Assembly (NCBI GenBank): GCA_015200345.1
Contig: CP054187.1
Coordinates: forward strand, 1,782,470-1,846,469
Source: Planctomycetia bacterium
GTDB taxonomy: Bacteria > Planctomycetota > Phycisphaerae > UBA1845 > UTPLA1
DNA: 64,000 bases
Direction of reading: 5' to 3'
A model generated the notes under the pieces. That model was not told the DNA's origin and did not search any database. It saw nothing but the letters and a program-made list of their open reading frames with translations. Position numbers and translations under genes: made by a program. Shown piece by piece: positions 8,987 through 16,783 of the stretch (the stretch's first letter is position 1; the number at the start of each line of letters is the position of its first letter).

Positions 8987-10198
8987 TCAAGGTTGAGCAT
9001 CCGGCCGGCGCTCAATGACGTTGGCCATGCAGCGGACCGCGCCGTTGAGATGCGCGATCGGCGCGACGTCGACGGCACGGACCTTCGCGCCTAGCACCTC
9101 ATACGCCCGGCGCGCGGCGGCGTCAAGCGCGGGGATGCGCCACGTCGGCAGGTACACCACGCGCCGCCCGTCCACCGTCTCCTGAAGCACGTTGTTGTAC
9201 GTCACGATGAAGTCGCCGTTGAGGCATTCGGCGTACGGCAATCGTGTCACGGTGAATCCCTCGTCGGCCAGTCGGCGGGCAACCTCGTCGAAACGCTCCT
9301 GCCGCGGCGTTGAAACGTCAGCCTCATGCCCCATGAGTCTCGCCGCAAGCTCGCGCCGCGAGTCATCGTCGGCGCCTTTCATCGCTTCCGCACCCAGCGC
9401 CGGACTGGCGACCAGAACATGCCGGGCGTCAAACACCGTGACGTACATATCGAGATGCACAAACGGCACGTGGCCCGCGTCGTCGCTCACGAGCGTCACC
9501 GGCGGCGAGAACGTCCGCTGCAACCACTCGCGCGCTGGGCCATCACCGGTCGGCGGTGAGTTCTCCGTGAGCACGTTGGCCCCGATGAAGACGCGATCGG
9601 TCGATGCCAGCACGTTGCCCCCTTCCAGCACCAGATCCGTCGGTGCGATTCGTAGTTGGGAAACCATCCCCTCCAGCAACGCCGCGGCGCCGGCGCGTTC
9701 ATTCAATCGGCTCGGTTCGTTCGCCAGACCGGCGATCGACGGAATCAGACACACCGGATACGCGCTGCCCGCATCCCGCACAGTGCCGAACAGGAAGCGA
9801 TCGCGCGGCCACACCGAGATCGGACCGGCCACCCGGCGCGTCTCGATCCGCAGCCGCCGGTCGTAGCCGTATTGCTTCATGCGACCGAGCGTCTCGCGCT
9901 GGGCGGCCTCGCTGTCACAGGCGAACGTCACGCGCGTGCCGTCGCGCAGCGCCCCGAGCAGGTCGTACACAGGCTTCGATGCCTGCGCGACAAGGCCGTC
10001 CTTGCTGTGAATGAGAAGATGCTCGATGCGCCCGTCGTACTCCGCCAGCGGCGTCATCGGCGACAGGGTCGCCGGCTGCGTCGCAGTACCGCTTCGCGGC
10101 AGGATCGGCGCTCGGCGCGACCGGTCACAGCCCGCGCCGCCCGGCACGAGAACGAGCAGGGTCGCCGCAACAAGCAGAGAGTGACGTGATAGTGGCAT
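8987..10198 (-). CDS. Pentein-fold (guanidino-group modifying) lipoprotein, agmatine/arginine-deiminase-like
   Basis: The ATG at 10198 opens a lipoprotein signal (MPLSRHSLLVAATLLVLVPGGAGC). The frame extends 25 codons upstream into purL and is not used. The mature protein keeps pentein-superfamily landmarks: SVWPRDRFLFG, LVLEGGNVLAS, a His-Asp pair in HVPFVHLDMYV, and a late Cys in HLNGAVRCMANV where agmatine deiminases carry the nucleophile. Members hydrolyse or transfer guanidino groups of arginine derivatives. Enzymes of this type are usually cytoplasmic; a lipoprotein signal would place this one on the periplasmic face of a membrane. It follows purL by 16 nt, so it is likely cotranscribed. 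Substrate unknown. Confidence 0.7.
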   Translation of the reverse strand: MPLSRHSLLVAATLLVLVPGGAGCDRSRRAPILPRSGTATQPATLSPMTPLAEYDGRIEHLLIHSKDGLVAQASKPVYDLLGALRDGTRVTFACDSEAAQRETLGRMKQYGYDRRLRIETRRVAGPISVWPRDRFLFGTVRDAGSAYPVCLIPSIAGLANEPSRLNERAGAAALLEGMVSQLRIAPTDLVLEGGNVLASTDRVFIGANVLTENSPPTGDGPAREWLQRTFSPPVTLVSDDAGHVPFVHLDMYVTVFDARHVLVASPALGAEAMKGADDDSRRELAARLMGHEADVSTPRQERFDEVARRLADEGFTVTRLPYAECLNGDFIVTYNNVLQETVDGRRVVYLPTWRIPALDAAARRAYEVLGAKVRAVDVAPIAHLNGAVRCMANVIERRPDAQP

Positions 10199-10214
10199 GG
10201 ATGTGACGCGCGAA

Positions 10215-13200
10215 TCACCAGTCCAGAGGCTTGCGCCACGCGTTGCGCAGGTCGTCCAACGTGGCGGATTCAATCACCGCCCCGCTCGCATTCAACCACC
10301 GCAATTCACCGCGCGGCGCGGAGGCGGCATCCCTCGTCGCGGGCACGCGCGCCACGATGCGCACGATCAGTCCGTCGACGCGCGACAGCGCTTGCATCGC
10401 ATCCACCGATGCGACTTGCAAAACGTATGTTCCCGGACGCGGCGCGAACGGATCGCCCAGTGCGGCCAGTGCATCGCCGTCGATGTCGCAACCGATTCCA
10501 TTCGCCATCGCCATCTCGGCGACCGCTACCGCGAGGCCGCCATCGCTGACATCGTGCGCCGCGAGCACCCCCCCCGAGCCGATGACGTCGGCCACCGCGC
10601 GGTGCAACGCGACCAGCGGCTGGAATCGCGCGGCGTGCCAATCCTCCGCCGTGGTCGTGCAGACCACGAGCGACGTCGGCGCAGTGTGCGGCTTGAGCGA
10701 TGCCGTCACGCACCGCCGCACGTCGGGCACGATCGACACCGCGGAAATCAGCAGCGTGTACGGAATGGCCAGTCGCCCCTCGGTCAGCTTCGATACGGGC
10801 ACGCCCGGCCATCGCTGGGCCATCAGCGCTTCGAGTTTGCGGGCATCCTCGAAGCGCAGCGAAAACTCGTTGTTGAGCGAATCTTTCCCGCTGATGAACG
10901 GCACACCGTACGCCAGCGCCGCATCGTGACACGCCTGGCAGGCGCGAACCAGTGCTCCGAGGTTTCGCGCGTCGTCCACGCGCGGCCAGCAGAAATTGTC
11001 GAGGATCGCCGTCTGCGACGGATCGCCGCCGACGCAGACCACGTTGCGAAGCGCTTCGTCGATCGCCGCCCACGCCATGAGGTACGGATCCACGTCGGCC
11101 AGCTCCGGCGCGAGACCGCAGCCCAGCGCCACTCCACGATAGGAATCGAGCAGCGGTCGAAGCACCGCGCCGTCCGAGGGACCGTCGTACCGGCCGACGA
11201 GCGGCTTCACGGCGCTGCGACCCTGCACTTCGTGATCGTACTGGCGGATGATCCAGTGTTTCGACGCCGTCGTCGGGTTGCCCAGCGCCGAAAGCAGGCG
11301 ATCAATCCGCGAAGACGCGTCTGACTCACTCGATGGCGTTTGAAGCCGACGAATTGCAACCCGTCGGCTTGGTGCACCGGGTTGCTCGCTGGTTGAATCT
11401 TGTTCCGGAGTCCATTCCGCCCGCAGCGTCTTCCGCGGCAGGCCCTCGTGCAGAAATGCCAAATCAACGTCACCTACCGGCGCTCCGTCGTAGGTCACGA
11501 CCAGCCGACCCGTGTCGGTGAACTCGCCGATGATCGTCGCCTCCACGTCCTCGCTGCGGCACAGCGCCAGCAGCGTCTCCACGCGATCGGCCGGCGCGGC
11601 CAGCACCATCCGCTCCTGCGCTTCGGAGATCCAGATTTCGTCGTAGCGAAGCCCGGCGTACTTCAGCGGCACGCGCTCCAGCCGTACAACCGCGCCCGTC
11701 TCCGCCGCCATCTCGCCGATCGCCGACGACAACCCCCCCGCGCCGCAATCGGTGATCGCAGAGAACAGGCACGTCCGCGCGCCGTCCAGTCCCACCCAGT
11801 CGCGCGCCGCCAGAACGACATCGAGCACTTTCTTCTCTTCGATCGCGTTGCCGATCTGCACGGCGTGCGCGAACTCATCCTCGTGCGTGTGCGACATCTC
11901 GGCGCTGGAGAACGTCGCGCCGTGGATGCCGTCGCGACCCGTCCGCCCGCCGAGCAGCACAATCCGATCGCCCGGCCGCACACGCTTATCGATCCGATCG
12001 CGCGGAATCAATCCAAGGCACCCGCAGTAAACGAGCGGATTGCCCAGGTACCGCGGATCGACCTGCACCGCCCCGTTCACCGTCGGGATGCCCATGCGAT
12101 TGCCATAGTCGCGCACCCCCGCCACCACGCCGCGCAACACGCTTCGTGGATGAATCACGCCGCCCGGCACGCCGTCGACCGGCCAGTCGGGCGGCGCGAC
12201 GCAGAAGACATCTGTATTCGCAAGCGGCCGCGCCCCCAGTCCGCAGCCGAGCACGTCGCGAATCACGCCGCCGACGCCTGTCGCCGCTCCGCCGTATGGT
12301 TCGATGGCCGACGGATGATTGTGTGTCTCAACTTTGAAGGCGATGCCGTGCCGGTCGTCGAACGCGATCACGCCGGCGTTGTCCTGGAAAACCGACAGGC
12401 ACGTCGGCCCCCGACCGGCGCGCATCAGTTCATCCGTCGCCCGGGCAATCGTATCTTTCAGCAGGTTGTCGTAGCGGATGACCGGTTCGTCATTGGTGGA
12501 CGACTTCAAGGAGCCGCGGGCTTCAGCCCGCGCGGCCGTCAGAACGGACAACTCAACCGATGCCGGAGGCATCGCTGCCCCGTGGTACTCAAATGCCGAC
12601 TTAAGCGTCTTGTGGACGCAATGCTCCGACCACGTCTGCGCGATCGTCTCCAACTCGAGATCGGTCGGCTCGCGCCCCTGCGCGCGGTAGTACGCCTGCA
12701 CCGCCCGCATCTCGTCGAGCGACAAAAACAAATGACCGCGCCGGCTTAGCGATTCCAACGCCTCATCGCTGCATTCCGTGATCGGCACGGTGCGCAACCG
12801 AAATTCATACTTCGGCGGCGTCGGCGGCGGCACGATCTCCCGCGCTCCCCAGACCGCCTCCTCGATGCACTCATTCGCCAGCAGGGGGGGGATTCTCGCC
12901 TTCTCCGTGTCGCCCGGAATGGGTGATAGTACGTAGCGCCGCCCGGTCCGAACGTTATCACATGCAATGCCCATCGCTCGAATCGCCGCGAGGGTCGATT
13001 GCGCGACCGGGTCCATGACACCCGGACGCGGGAATACCTCGATGGCCACTCCTTCCGGCGGGTCGTCTACTTTTTGGCCCTCTCCTCGGATGGAAAACTC
13101 TTGGCTGACGCGATCCGAGAGCAGTTCCGTTGCGATCCGGCGCGCCAGTTGCCGTGAGTCGGGGATCGACCCCGCCAGCGACACGAGATAAAGGCTGGAA

Positions 13201-13316
13201 ACGTGGACATCTCGAACAGATCGGATGCCAAACCCGTGAAGGGTCTGGACCGTGGACTTCCCGACGGGATCTTGCATACCGGGGCGGTTCGAAACCTCGA
13301 TTCTCCAAAGTCCCAT
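10215..13316 (-). CDS. purL: Phosphoribosylformylglycinamidine synthase, PurS-PurS-PurL fusion
   Basis: This catalyses the ATP-dependent conversion of FGAR plus ammonia to FGAM in purine synthesis. Residues about 4-85 and 90-175 are two related PurS-like units (EVSNRPGMQDPVGKSTVQTL and EVFPRPGVMDPVAQSTLAAI). From about 195 the PurL core follows: TIAQTWSEHCVHKTLKS, AFKVETHNHPSAIEPYGGAATG, and the second half with ALGCGLAPEL and FISGKDSLNNEF. There is no glutaminase domain, so PurQ must be encoded elsewhere. Two palindromic DNA elements are embedded in frame (see repeats), encoding peptide insertions. At 1033 residues it sits between small PurL (about 740) and the large fused form (about 1300). 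Sequence near the ATG lacks a strong ribosome site. Confidence 0.93.
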   Translation of the reverse strand: MGLWRIEVSNRPGMQDPVGKSTVQTLHGFGIRSVRDVHVSSLYLVSLAGSIPDSRQLARRIATELLSDRVSQEFSIRGEGQKVDDPPEGVAIEVFPRPGVMDPVAQSTLAAIRAMGIACDNVRTGRRYVLSPIPGDTEKARIPPLLANECIEEAVWGAREIVPPPTPPKYEFRLRTVPITECSDEALESLSRRGHLFLSLDEMRAVQAYYRAQGREPTDLELETIAQTWSEHCVHKTLKSAFEYHGAAMPPASVELSVLTAARAEARGSLKSSTNDEPVIRYDNLLKDTIARATDELMRAGRGPTCLSVFQDNAGVIAFDDRHGIAFKVETHNHPSAIEPYGGAATGVGGVIRDVLGCGLGARPLANTDVFCVAPPDWPVDGVPGGVIHPRSVLRGVVAGVRDYGNRMGIPTVNGAVQVDPRYLGNPLVYCGCLGLIPRDRIDKRVRPGDRIVLLGGRTGRDGIHGATFSSAEMSHTHEDEFAHAVQIGNAIEEKKVLDVVLAARDWVGLDGARTCLFSAITDCGAGGLSSAIGEMAAETGAVVRLERVPLKYAGLRYDEIWISEAQERMVLAAPADRVETLLALCRSEDVEATIIGEFTDTGRLVVTYDGAPVGDVDLAFLHEGLPRKTLRAEWTPEQDSTSEQPGAPSRRVAIRRLQTPSSESDASSRIDRLLSALGNPTTASKHWIIRQYDHEVQGRSAVKPLVGRYDGPSDGAVLRPLLDSYRGVALGCGLAPELADVDPYLMAWAAIDEALRNVVCVGGDPSQTAILDNFCWPRVDDARNLGALVRACQACHDAALAYGVPFISGKDSLNNEFSLRFEDARKLEALMAQRWPGVPVSKLTEGRLAIPYTLLISAVSIVPDVRRCVTASLKPHTAPTSLVVCTTTAEDWHAARFQPLVALHRAVADVIGSGGVLAAHDVSDGGLAVAVAEMAMANGIGCDIDGDALAALGDPFAPRPGTYVLQVASVDAMQALSRVDGLIVRIVARVPATRDAASAPRGELRWLNASGAVIESATLDDLRNAWRKPLDW
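11343..11370. repeat. 28-nt palindromic repeat, copy A (inside purL)
   Basis: Perfect outer arms AAGCCGACG and CGTCGGCTT around a 10-nt centre. It aligns over 28 nt without gaps to copies B, C and D. In the purL frame it encodes SRRVAIRRL, in a Ser/Pro-rich linker between the two PurL halves. Confidence 0.75.
12513..12536. repeat. GC-rich palindromic element inside purL
   Basis: GCCGCGGGCT TC AGCCC GC GCGGC forms an inverted repeat with a 2-nt bulge. It encodes part of TAARAEARGS, an Ala/Arg-rich insertion after SVEL in the PurL N-terminal half. Confidence 0.55.
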
Positions 13317-13723
13317 AAAATTGAGCGGTAGTTCAGGGCTGCGCCGGGCAGTCGTAAACCAATGTCAACACTAACATTAGTACTGCCAAGGCTTCCGCAG
13401 GACTCCAAGACGTTAATGTCATATAACCGCTGCGTCAAATATTTCTTGTCGATGATCTTAGATCGGCTTACCCTATTGGCTCGTATCCAATGGGCAGCCA
13501 GCAGGTCGCGGGCTTGCTGCCCGAGTGAGGCGAATCAACTCGAAATCGGAGACCGGCCCCGGCGCGGATTGGGCTGGCGGGCAATCGAAAAGCCCTGTGC
13601 TCCGAAGGTGATGAAGGAACATCTGGATTGCAGTCATCGGTTTGCTAAGTTCGCAAAACGCCAAGCGATCGCCGCCGAAGTCAGGTCGGCGACCGCAGCG
13701 TGATGCCTTTGAAAGGATCGTGA
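13317..13723. promoter_or_regulatory. Divergent purL/accA intergenic region
   Basis: This 407-nt stretch separates purL (minus) and accA (plus). I see no convincing gene; the open frames in it have no coding character. It contains the small palindrome ACTAACATTAGT near 13373, a hairpin GGGCAGC...GCTGCCC at about 13493-13525, and a weak promoter-like pair TTGTCG-17 nt-TACCCT before accA. The AAAGGA ribosome site of accA lies at its right end. Confidence 0.5.
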
Positions 13724-14845
13724 ATGAGCACGCTTTCCAACGGAACGAATGGCGCGATCGGTGGGGGTTACCTCGAGTTCGAACGCCCCCTCGCCAAGAT
13801 CGAACGCCAGATCGAGGAATTGGAGGCCAGTCAGTCGGTCTCGGGCCGGGATCACTCCGAGACCATTCGCATCATGCGGGCCGAGCTTCAGGCCGCCCGC
13901 AAGAAGCTCTACAGCAATCTCGATGCCTGGGAGACCGTGCAGATGGCCCGGCACCCCAAGCGTCCCCTTGTGCCCGACTATCTCAACCTGATGGTCCGCG
14001 ACTTCTGCGAGCTGCACGGCGACAAGAACTTCCGTGATGACCGCGCGATCATCACCGGCTTCGGCCGAATTGATAACCACAAGTGCCTGTTCGTCGGCCA
14101 CGACAAGGGCAAGGACACCAAGCAGCGGCTGGAGAACTGCTTCGGCATGGCCCACCCCGAGGGCTATCGCAAAGCGCTCTCGAAGATGAAGCTCGCCGAG
14201 AAGTTCGGCTTGCCGGTGGTTTGTCTGATCGACACGGCCGGCGCGTATCCCGGCATCGGCGCCGAGGAGCGCGGCATCGCGCATGCGATCGCCGTGAACC
14301 TGATGGAGATGGCCCGGCTGCGCACGCCGATCGTGTGCGTGGTGATCGGCGAGGGCGGCTCGGGCGGCGCGCTGGGCATCGGCGTCGGCGACCGCGTCGC
14401 GATGCTGGAGCACGCGTATTACTCGGTCATCTCGCCCGAGGGCTGCGCCGCGATTCTGTGGAAGTCGGCCGAGCACGCCTCGACGGCGGCCCGCGCGCTG
14501 AAGTTCACCGGGAAGGACCTTCGCAAGCTCAAGCTGATCGACGAGATCATTAAGGAGCCGCTGGGCGGCGCGCACCGCGATCCGACGACGACGGCGGAGA
14601 ATCTCAAGTCGTTTATTGTCGAAACGCTCAAGGATCTCAAGCGCGTCAAGATGGATACGCTCGTCAAGCGGCGCTACGCGAAGATTCGCAACGTAGGCTC
14701 GTTCTTCACCGACACGTCGGCGGCCGCTTCGGCGGCCAAAGCGCGCCGGTCGGCCAAGGTCGTGGTGGACAGCGCGCCCCGTGCGGCGGTCTCCCGCGCG
14801 GCGGCATCGGCCAAGCGCGCGGCCGCGGCCTACGAGCCGGCGTGA
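13724..14845 (+). CDS. accA: Acetyl-CoA carboxylase carboxyltransferase subunit alpha
   Basis: AccA with AccD transfers the carboxyl group from biotin to acetyl-CoA, the first committed step of fatty acid synthesis. The family N-terminus LEFERPLAKIERQIEELEAS is followed by MARHPKRPLVPDYL and FCELHGDKNFRDDRAIITG, then CLIDTAGAYPGIGAEERG and the oxyanion region GEGGSGGALGIG. Residues from about 325 on form a poorly conserved Ala/Lys/Arg-rich tail of some 45 residues (SAAASAAKARRSAKVVV), which makes the protein 373 aa against about 320 in E. coli. accD is not adjacent. AAAGGA precedes the ATG. Confidence 0.95.
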   Translation: MSTLSNGTNGAIGGGYLEFERPLAKIERQIEELEASQSVSGRDHSETIRIMRAELQAARKKLYSNLDAWETVQMARHPKRPLVPDYLNLMVRDFCELHGDKNFRDDRAIITGFGRIDNHKCLFVGHDKGKDTKQRLENCFGMAHPEGYRKALSKMKLAEKFGLPVVCLIDTAGAYPGIGAEERGIAHAIAVNLMEMARLRTPIVCVVIGEGGSGGALGIGVGDRVAMLEHAYYSVISPEGCAAILWKSAEHASTAARALKFTGKDLRKLKLIDEIIKEPLGGAHRDPTTTAENLKSFIVETLKDLKRVKMDTLVKRRYAKIRNVGSFFTDTSAAASAAKARRSAKVVVDSAPRAAVSRAAASAKRAAAAYEPA

Positions 14846-14867
14846 GTACGATCCGCGTGGGTATCGC

Positions 14868-14888
14868 AGGGTCCGCTGTGCGGACCCT
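14868..14888. repeat. Inverted repeat downstream of accA
   Basis: AGGGTCCGC TGT GCGGACCCT, a perfect 9-bp stem with a 3-nt loop, 22 nt after the accA stop. There is no T-run, so it is not a canonical terminator; it resembles intergenic repetitive palindromes. Confidence 0.6.
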
Positions 14889-14979
14889 ACGCACCGCATC
14901 ACTCCCGCGCTCTGCAAGGTCCGCATAGTCGAGCCTACGCGCTCTTCGAACCCTACGCGCCGGCGATCTCATACCGGAT

Positions 14980-15801
14980 TCAGTCCCGCCGCACTTGCTC
15001 CAGCCCGAGCCAGAAGACTTCCGAGCCGCAGTAGAGCATCAGGATCACAAAGGCCCCGCGGAGGATGCCGACGGGCCATTTATGCACCTTGTCGGCGGCG
15101 ACCCACGAGCCGACGATGGCCGATGGAATCAGACAAAGCGCGAGAAAGAGCGAGTCGCGCAGGCGGTAGCCGTGCTCGTGCAGGTGGGCGTGTTTGACGA
15201 TCGTGCCGACGACGCTGGACCAGAGGATCGTCGAGGCCGAGTTGGCGATGGCGTTTGTCAGCGGCACGCGGAGGAAGACCTGCTGGGTCGGCACGGCCAC
15301 AAGTCCGCCGCCGACGCCGAGCAGTCCGCCGGCCAGGCCCGCCGGCAGCCCGACGAGCGTGACGATCTTCCAGCGCGGCACGCGGGCGGCGTCGGCCGGA
15401 GTCATGGGCGGCAGGCGCTTGCGCGTGCCGAGGCGGAAGAGGTTATAGACGATTGCATAGAATAAGAACGCGCTGAAGGCGATTTGCAGGTAGCCCTGGC
15501 CCGCGCCGCGAAAGGCTTGCATCTCGCTGGCGAAGACGCCCGCGATCGCCCCGGCGACGGCCGACGGCGCCATCCAGCGGGTGATCGGCCGCAGGACGGC
15601 TCCGGCGGCGCCGTGTCGCAGGACGGCCGGACCGACGACGAAGAAGTTCACGGCCATGGCGGCGGCCTGGTAGAGGTGCTGCCCGGCAGGGCCAAGCAGG
15701 AGAATCATGCCGGGGATCATGACGGTCGATCCGCCGATTCCGAGGAGTCCGCCGGAGAAACCGGCGAGCAGACCGACCAGGACAAGCCACGCGTAAGTCA
15801 T
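14980..15801 (-). CDS. TauE/SafE-family membrane permease (sulfite exporter-like)
   Basis: This inner-membrane protein belongs to the TauE/SafE family, which exports sulfite, sulfoacetate or related anions. Two homologous halves each carry the glycine-rich repeat: LLAGFSGGLLGIGGSTVMIPGM near the start and GLAGGLLGVGGGLVAVP in the second half. About eight hydrophobic segments are visible. I use the ATG at 15801 (MTYAWLVLVGLL), where homology begins; other ATGs at 15810 and 15846 are possible. The frame further upstream crosses a strong hairpin and is not credible as coding. Neighbouring genes do not indicate a substrate. Confidence 0.8.
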   Translation of the reverse strand: MTYAWLVLVGLLAGFSGGLLGIGGSTVMIPGMILLLGPAGQHLYQAAAMAVNFFVVGPAVLRHGAAGAVLRPITRWMAPSAVAGAIAGVFASEMQAFRGAGQGYLQIAFSAFLFYAIVYNLFRLGTRKRLPPMTPADAARVPRWKIVTLVGLPAGLAGGLLGVGGGLVAVPTQQVFLRVPLTNAIANSASTILWSSVVGTIVKHAHLHEHGYRLRDSLFLALCLIPSAIVGSWVAADKVHKWPVGILRGAFVILMLYCGSEVFWLGLEQVRRD

Positions 15802-15846
15802 CGCGGGCATCTTCGGGTAACGGGGTGCGCGCGGCAACGGGCGCAT

Positions 15847-15880
15847 AAAAAAAGCCGAGGCTTCGTCCCGAAGCCCCGGC
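15847..15880 (-). terminator. Intrinsic terminator on the minus strand (3' end of rnpA transcript)
   Basis: On the minus strand GCCGGGGCTTCG, a 3-nt loop and CGAAGCCTCGGC (15854-15880, one mismatch) are followed by seven T (15853-15847). The only gene upstream on this strand is rnpA, which ends 277 nt before. Confidence 0.8.
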
Positions 15881-16156
15881 CTGGTGGGAAGACCGCTGAC
15901 AGGACCGATGAGGCCCCGGAGCGGATGTGGGTCAAACTCTGTGAACCGGACTGTAGCCCTCCGGGCGTCCGCGTTCACACGAACATTCGGACAGACCGAT
16001 CGGCCTCTTCAACAAAATCAGCAAAGTTTCGCGCGGGTTGAAAGAGGTGAGCCGGTTATGCGGGCAGTTGGCGTGTGATGGATTCCGCGCGTCTCAAAAA
16101 TACTGGACGCAGGGCGGCGCGAGGGCCGACGTCGCGCGGAACTTGCGAGAGCGCAG

Positions 16157-16543
16157 TCAACCCTCCGGGGTGTTTTTCTCACGCCTCGGCGATGCTTTGC
16201 TGGTGATGGCGCGGGCGGCGACGGTGACCAAAGCCTTCCGATAATCGGCCAGAAGCGGTTTTTCGGACGCGCGGGCAACGCAGACAAAGTCGTACCCGGC
16301 GGGGAGCTGATCGCGTTCGAGTCGAAAGGCCTCGCGGATCAGACGCTTGATGCGGTTGCGGCGGACGGCGGCGCCGATGCGGCGACTGACGGAGACGCCG
16401 AGCCGAGAATACGAAAGGCTATTTTCGAGGGCATAGACGACGAGCAGGCGATTGGAGGCGGATCGCTTCGCGGCGAAGACGGCGTCGAAGGCCTTACTTC
16501 CAGACAAACGTCGTGTTTTGGGGAATCGCAGGCGCGGGGTCAT
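16157..16543 (-). CDS. rnpA: Ribonuclease P protein component
   Basis: RnpA is the protein cofactor of RNase P, which processes tRNA 5' ends. It begins MTPRLRFPKTRRLSGSKAFD and carries the RNR signature region, RLGVSVSRRIGAAVRRNRIKRLIREAFR, followed by YDFVCVARA. The ATG at 16543 fits the family; upstream codons do not. Length of 128 residues is normal. Unusually, no rpmH lies just upstream: only 54 nt separate the start from a direct repeat, so the usual rpmH-rnpA pair is broken here. No yidD was recognised downstream. Confidence 0.92.
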   Translation of the reverse strand: MTPRLRFPKTRRLSGSKAFDAVFAAKRSASNRLLVVYALENSLSYSRLGVSVSRRIGAAVRRNRIKRLIREAFRLERDQLPAGYDFVCVARASEKPLLADYRKALVTVAARAITSKASPRREKNTPEG

Positions 16544-16597
16544 GGCGAGTGCCCGAATGGAATCGACGTAGGCGATGTTAACAGGGGCCGCACAAAA

Positions 16598-16708
16598 CCC
16601 ATTGTCCATTCACTTCTGCCACGGAAGAGTGGCGATTTCGATCGGCGCCTACCAGACTCCCTGACGGCGCTAGTCGGCTCTCGTCGGCCCAAGGAGCGGT
16701 GACCGAAC
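16598..16708 (+). repeat. 111-nt direct repeat, left copy
   Basis: It starts CCCATTGT and ends GACCGAAC and matches 19381-19491 without gaps, with five substitutions in 111 nt. The right copy is the 5' region of the candidate large RNA. In this left copy the -10 reads TCCATT and the -35 is missing, so it is probably silent. Confidence 0.85.
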
Positions 16709-16783
16709 TGGGTGCTGCGACGATTTTGGCTATTCAGACATCGTGGTTGTTCGCATGATTTGATCCTGTGCAGGAGAAGCAAG

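Noticed and set aside
7430..9094. A 554-codon plus-strand frame opposite the GT4 gene
   Set aside because: Same reason: Arg/His-rich antisense shadow of a well supported gene, continuing into the intergenic region.
11400..12749. A 449-codon plus-strand frame opposite purL
   Set aside because: It is a shadow of the purL codons: His/Arg-rich, no start signals, no homology that I can see.
13362..13703. A 113-codon frame upstream of accA
   Set aside because: No ribosome site, no domain, mixed base usage, and it covers the hairpin and promoter-like elements of the intergenic region.
15881..16156. A degenerate yidD behind rnpA (frame ending EGYSPV)
   Set aside because: The resemblance to the YidD C-terminus is only a few residues and the upstream frame lacks the CxxxPSCSxY motif.
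16598..16708. Left direct repeat as a working promoter for the lipoprotein operon
   Set aside because: The -10 is changed to TCCATT and no -35 lies at the correct distance, so this copy is probably inactive.
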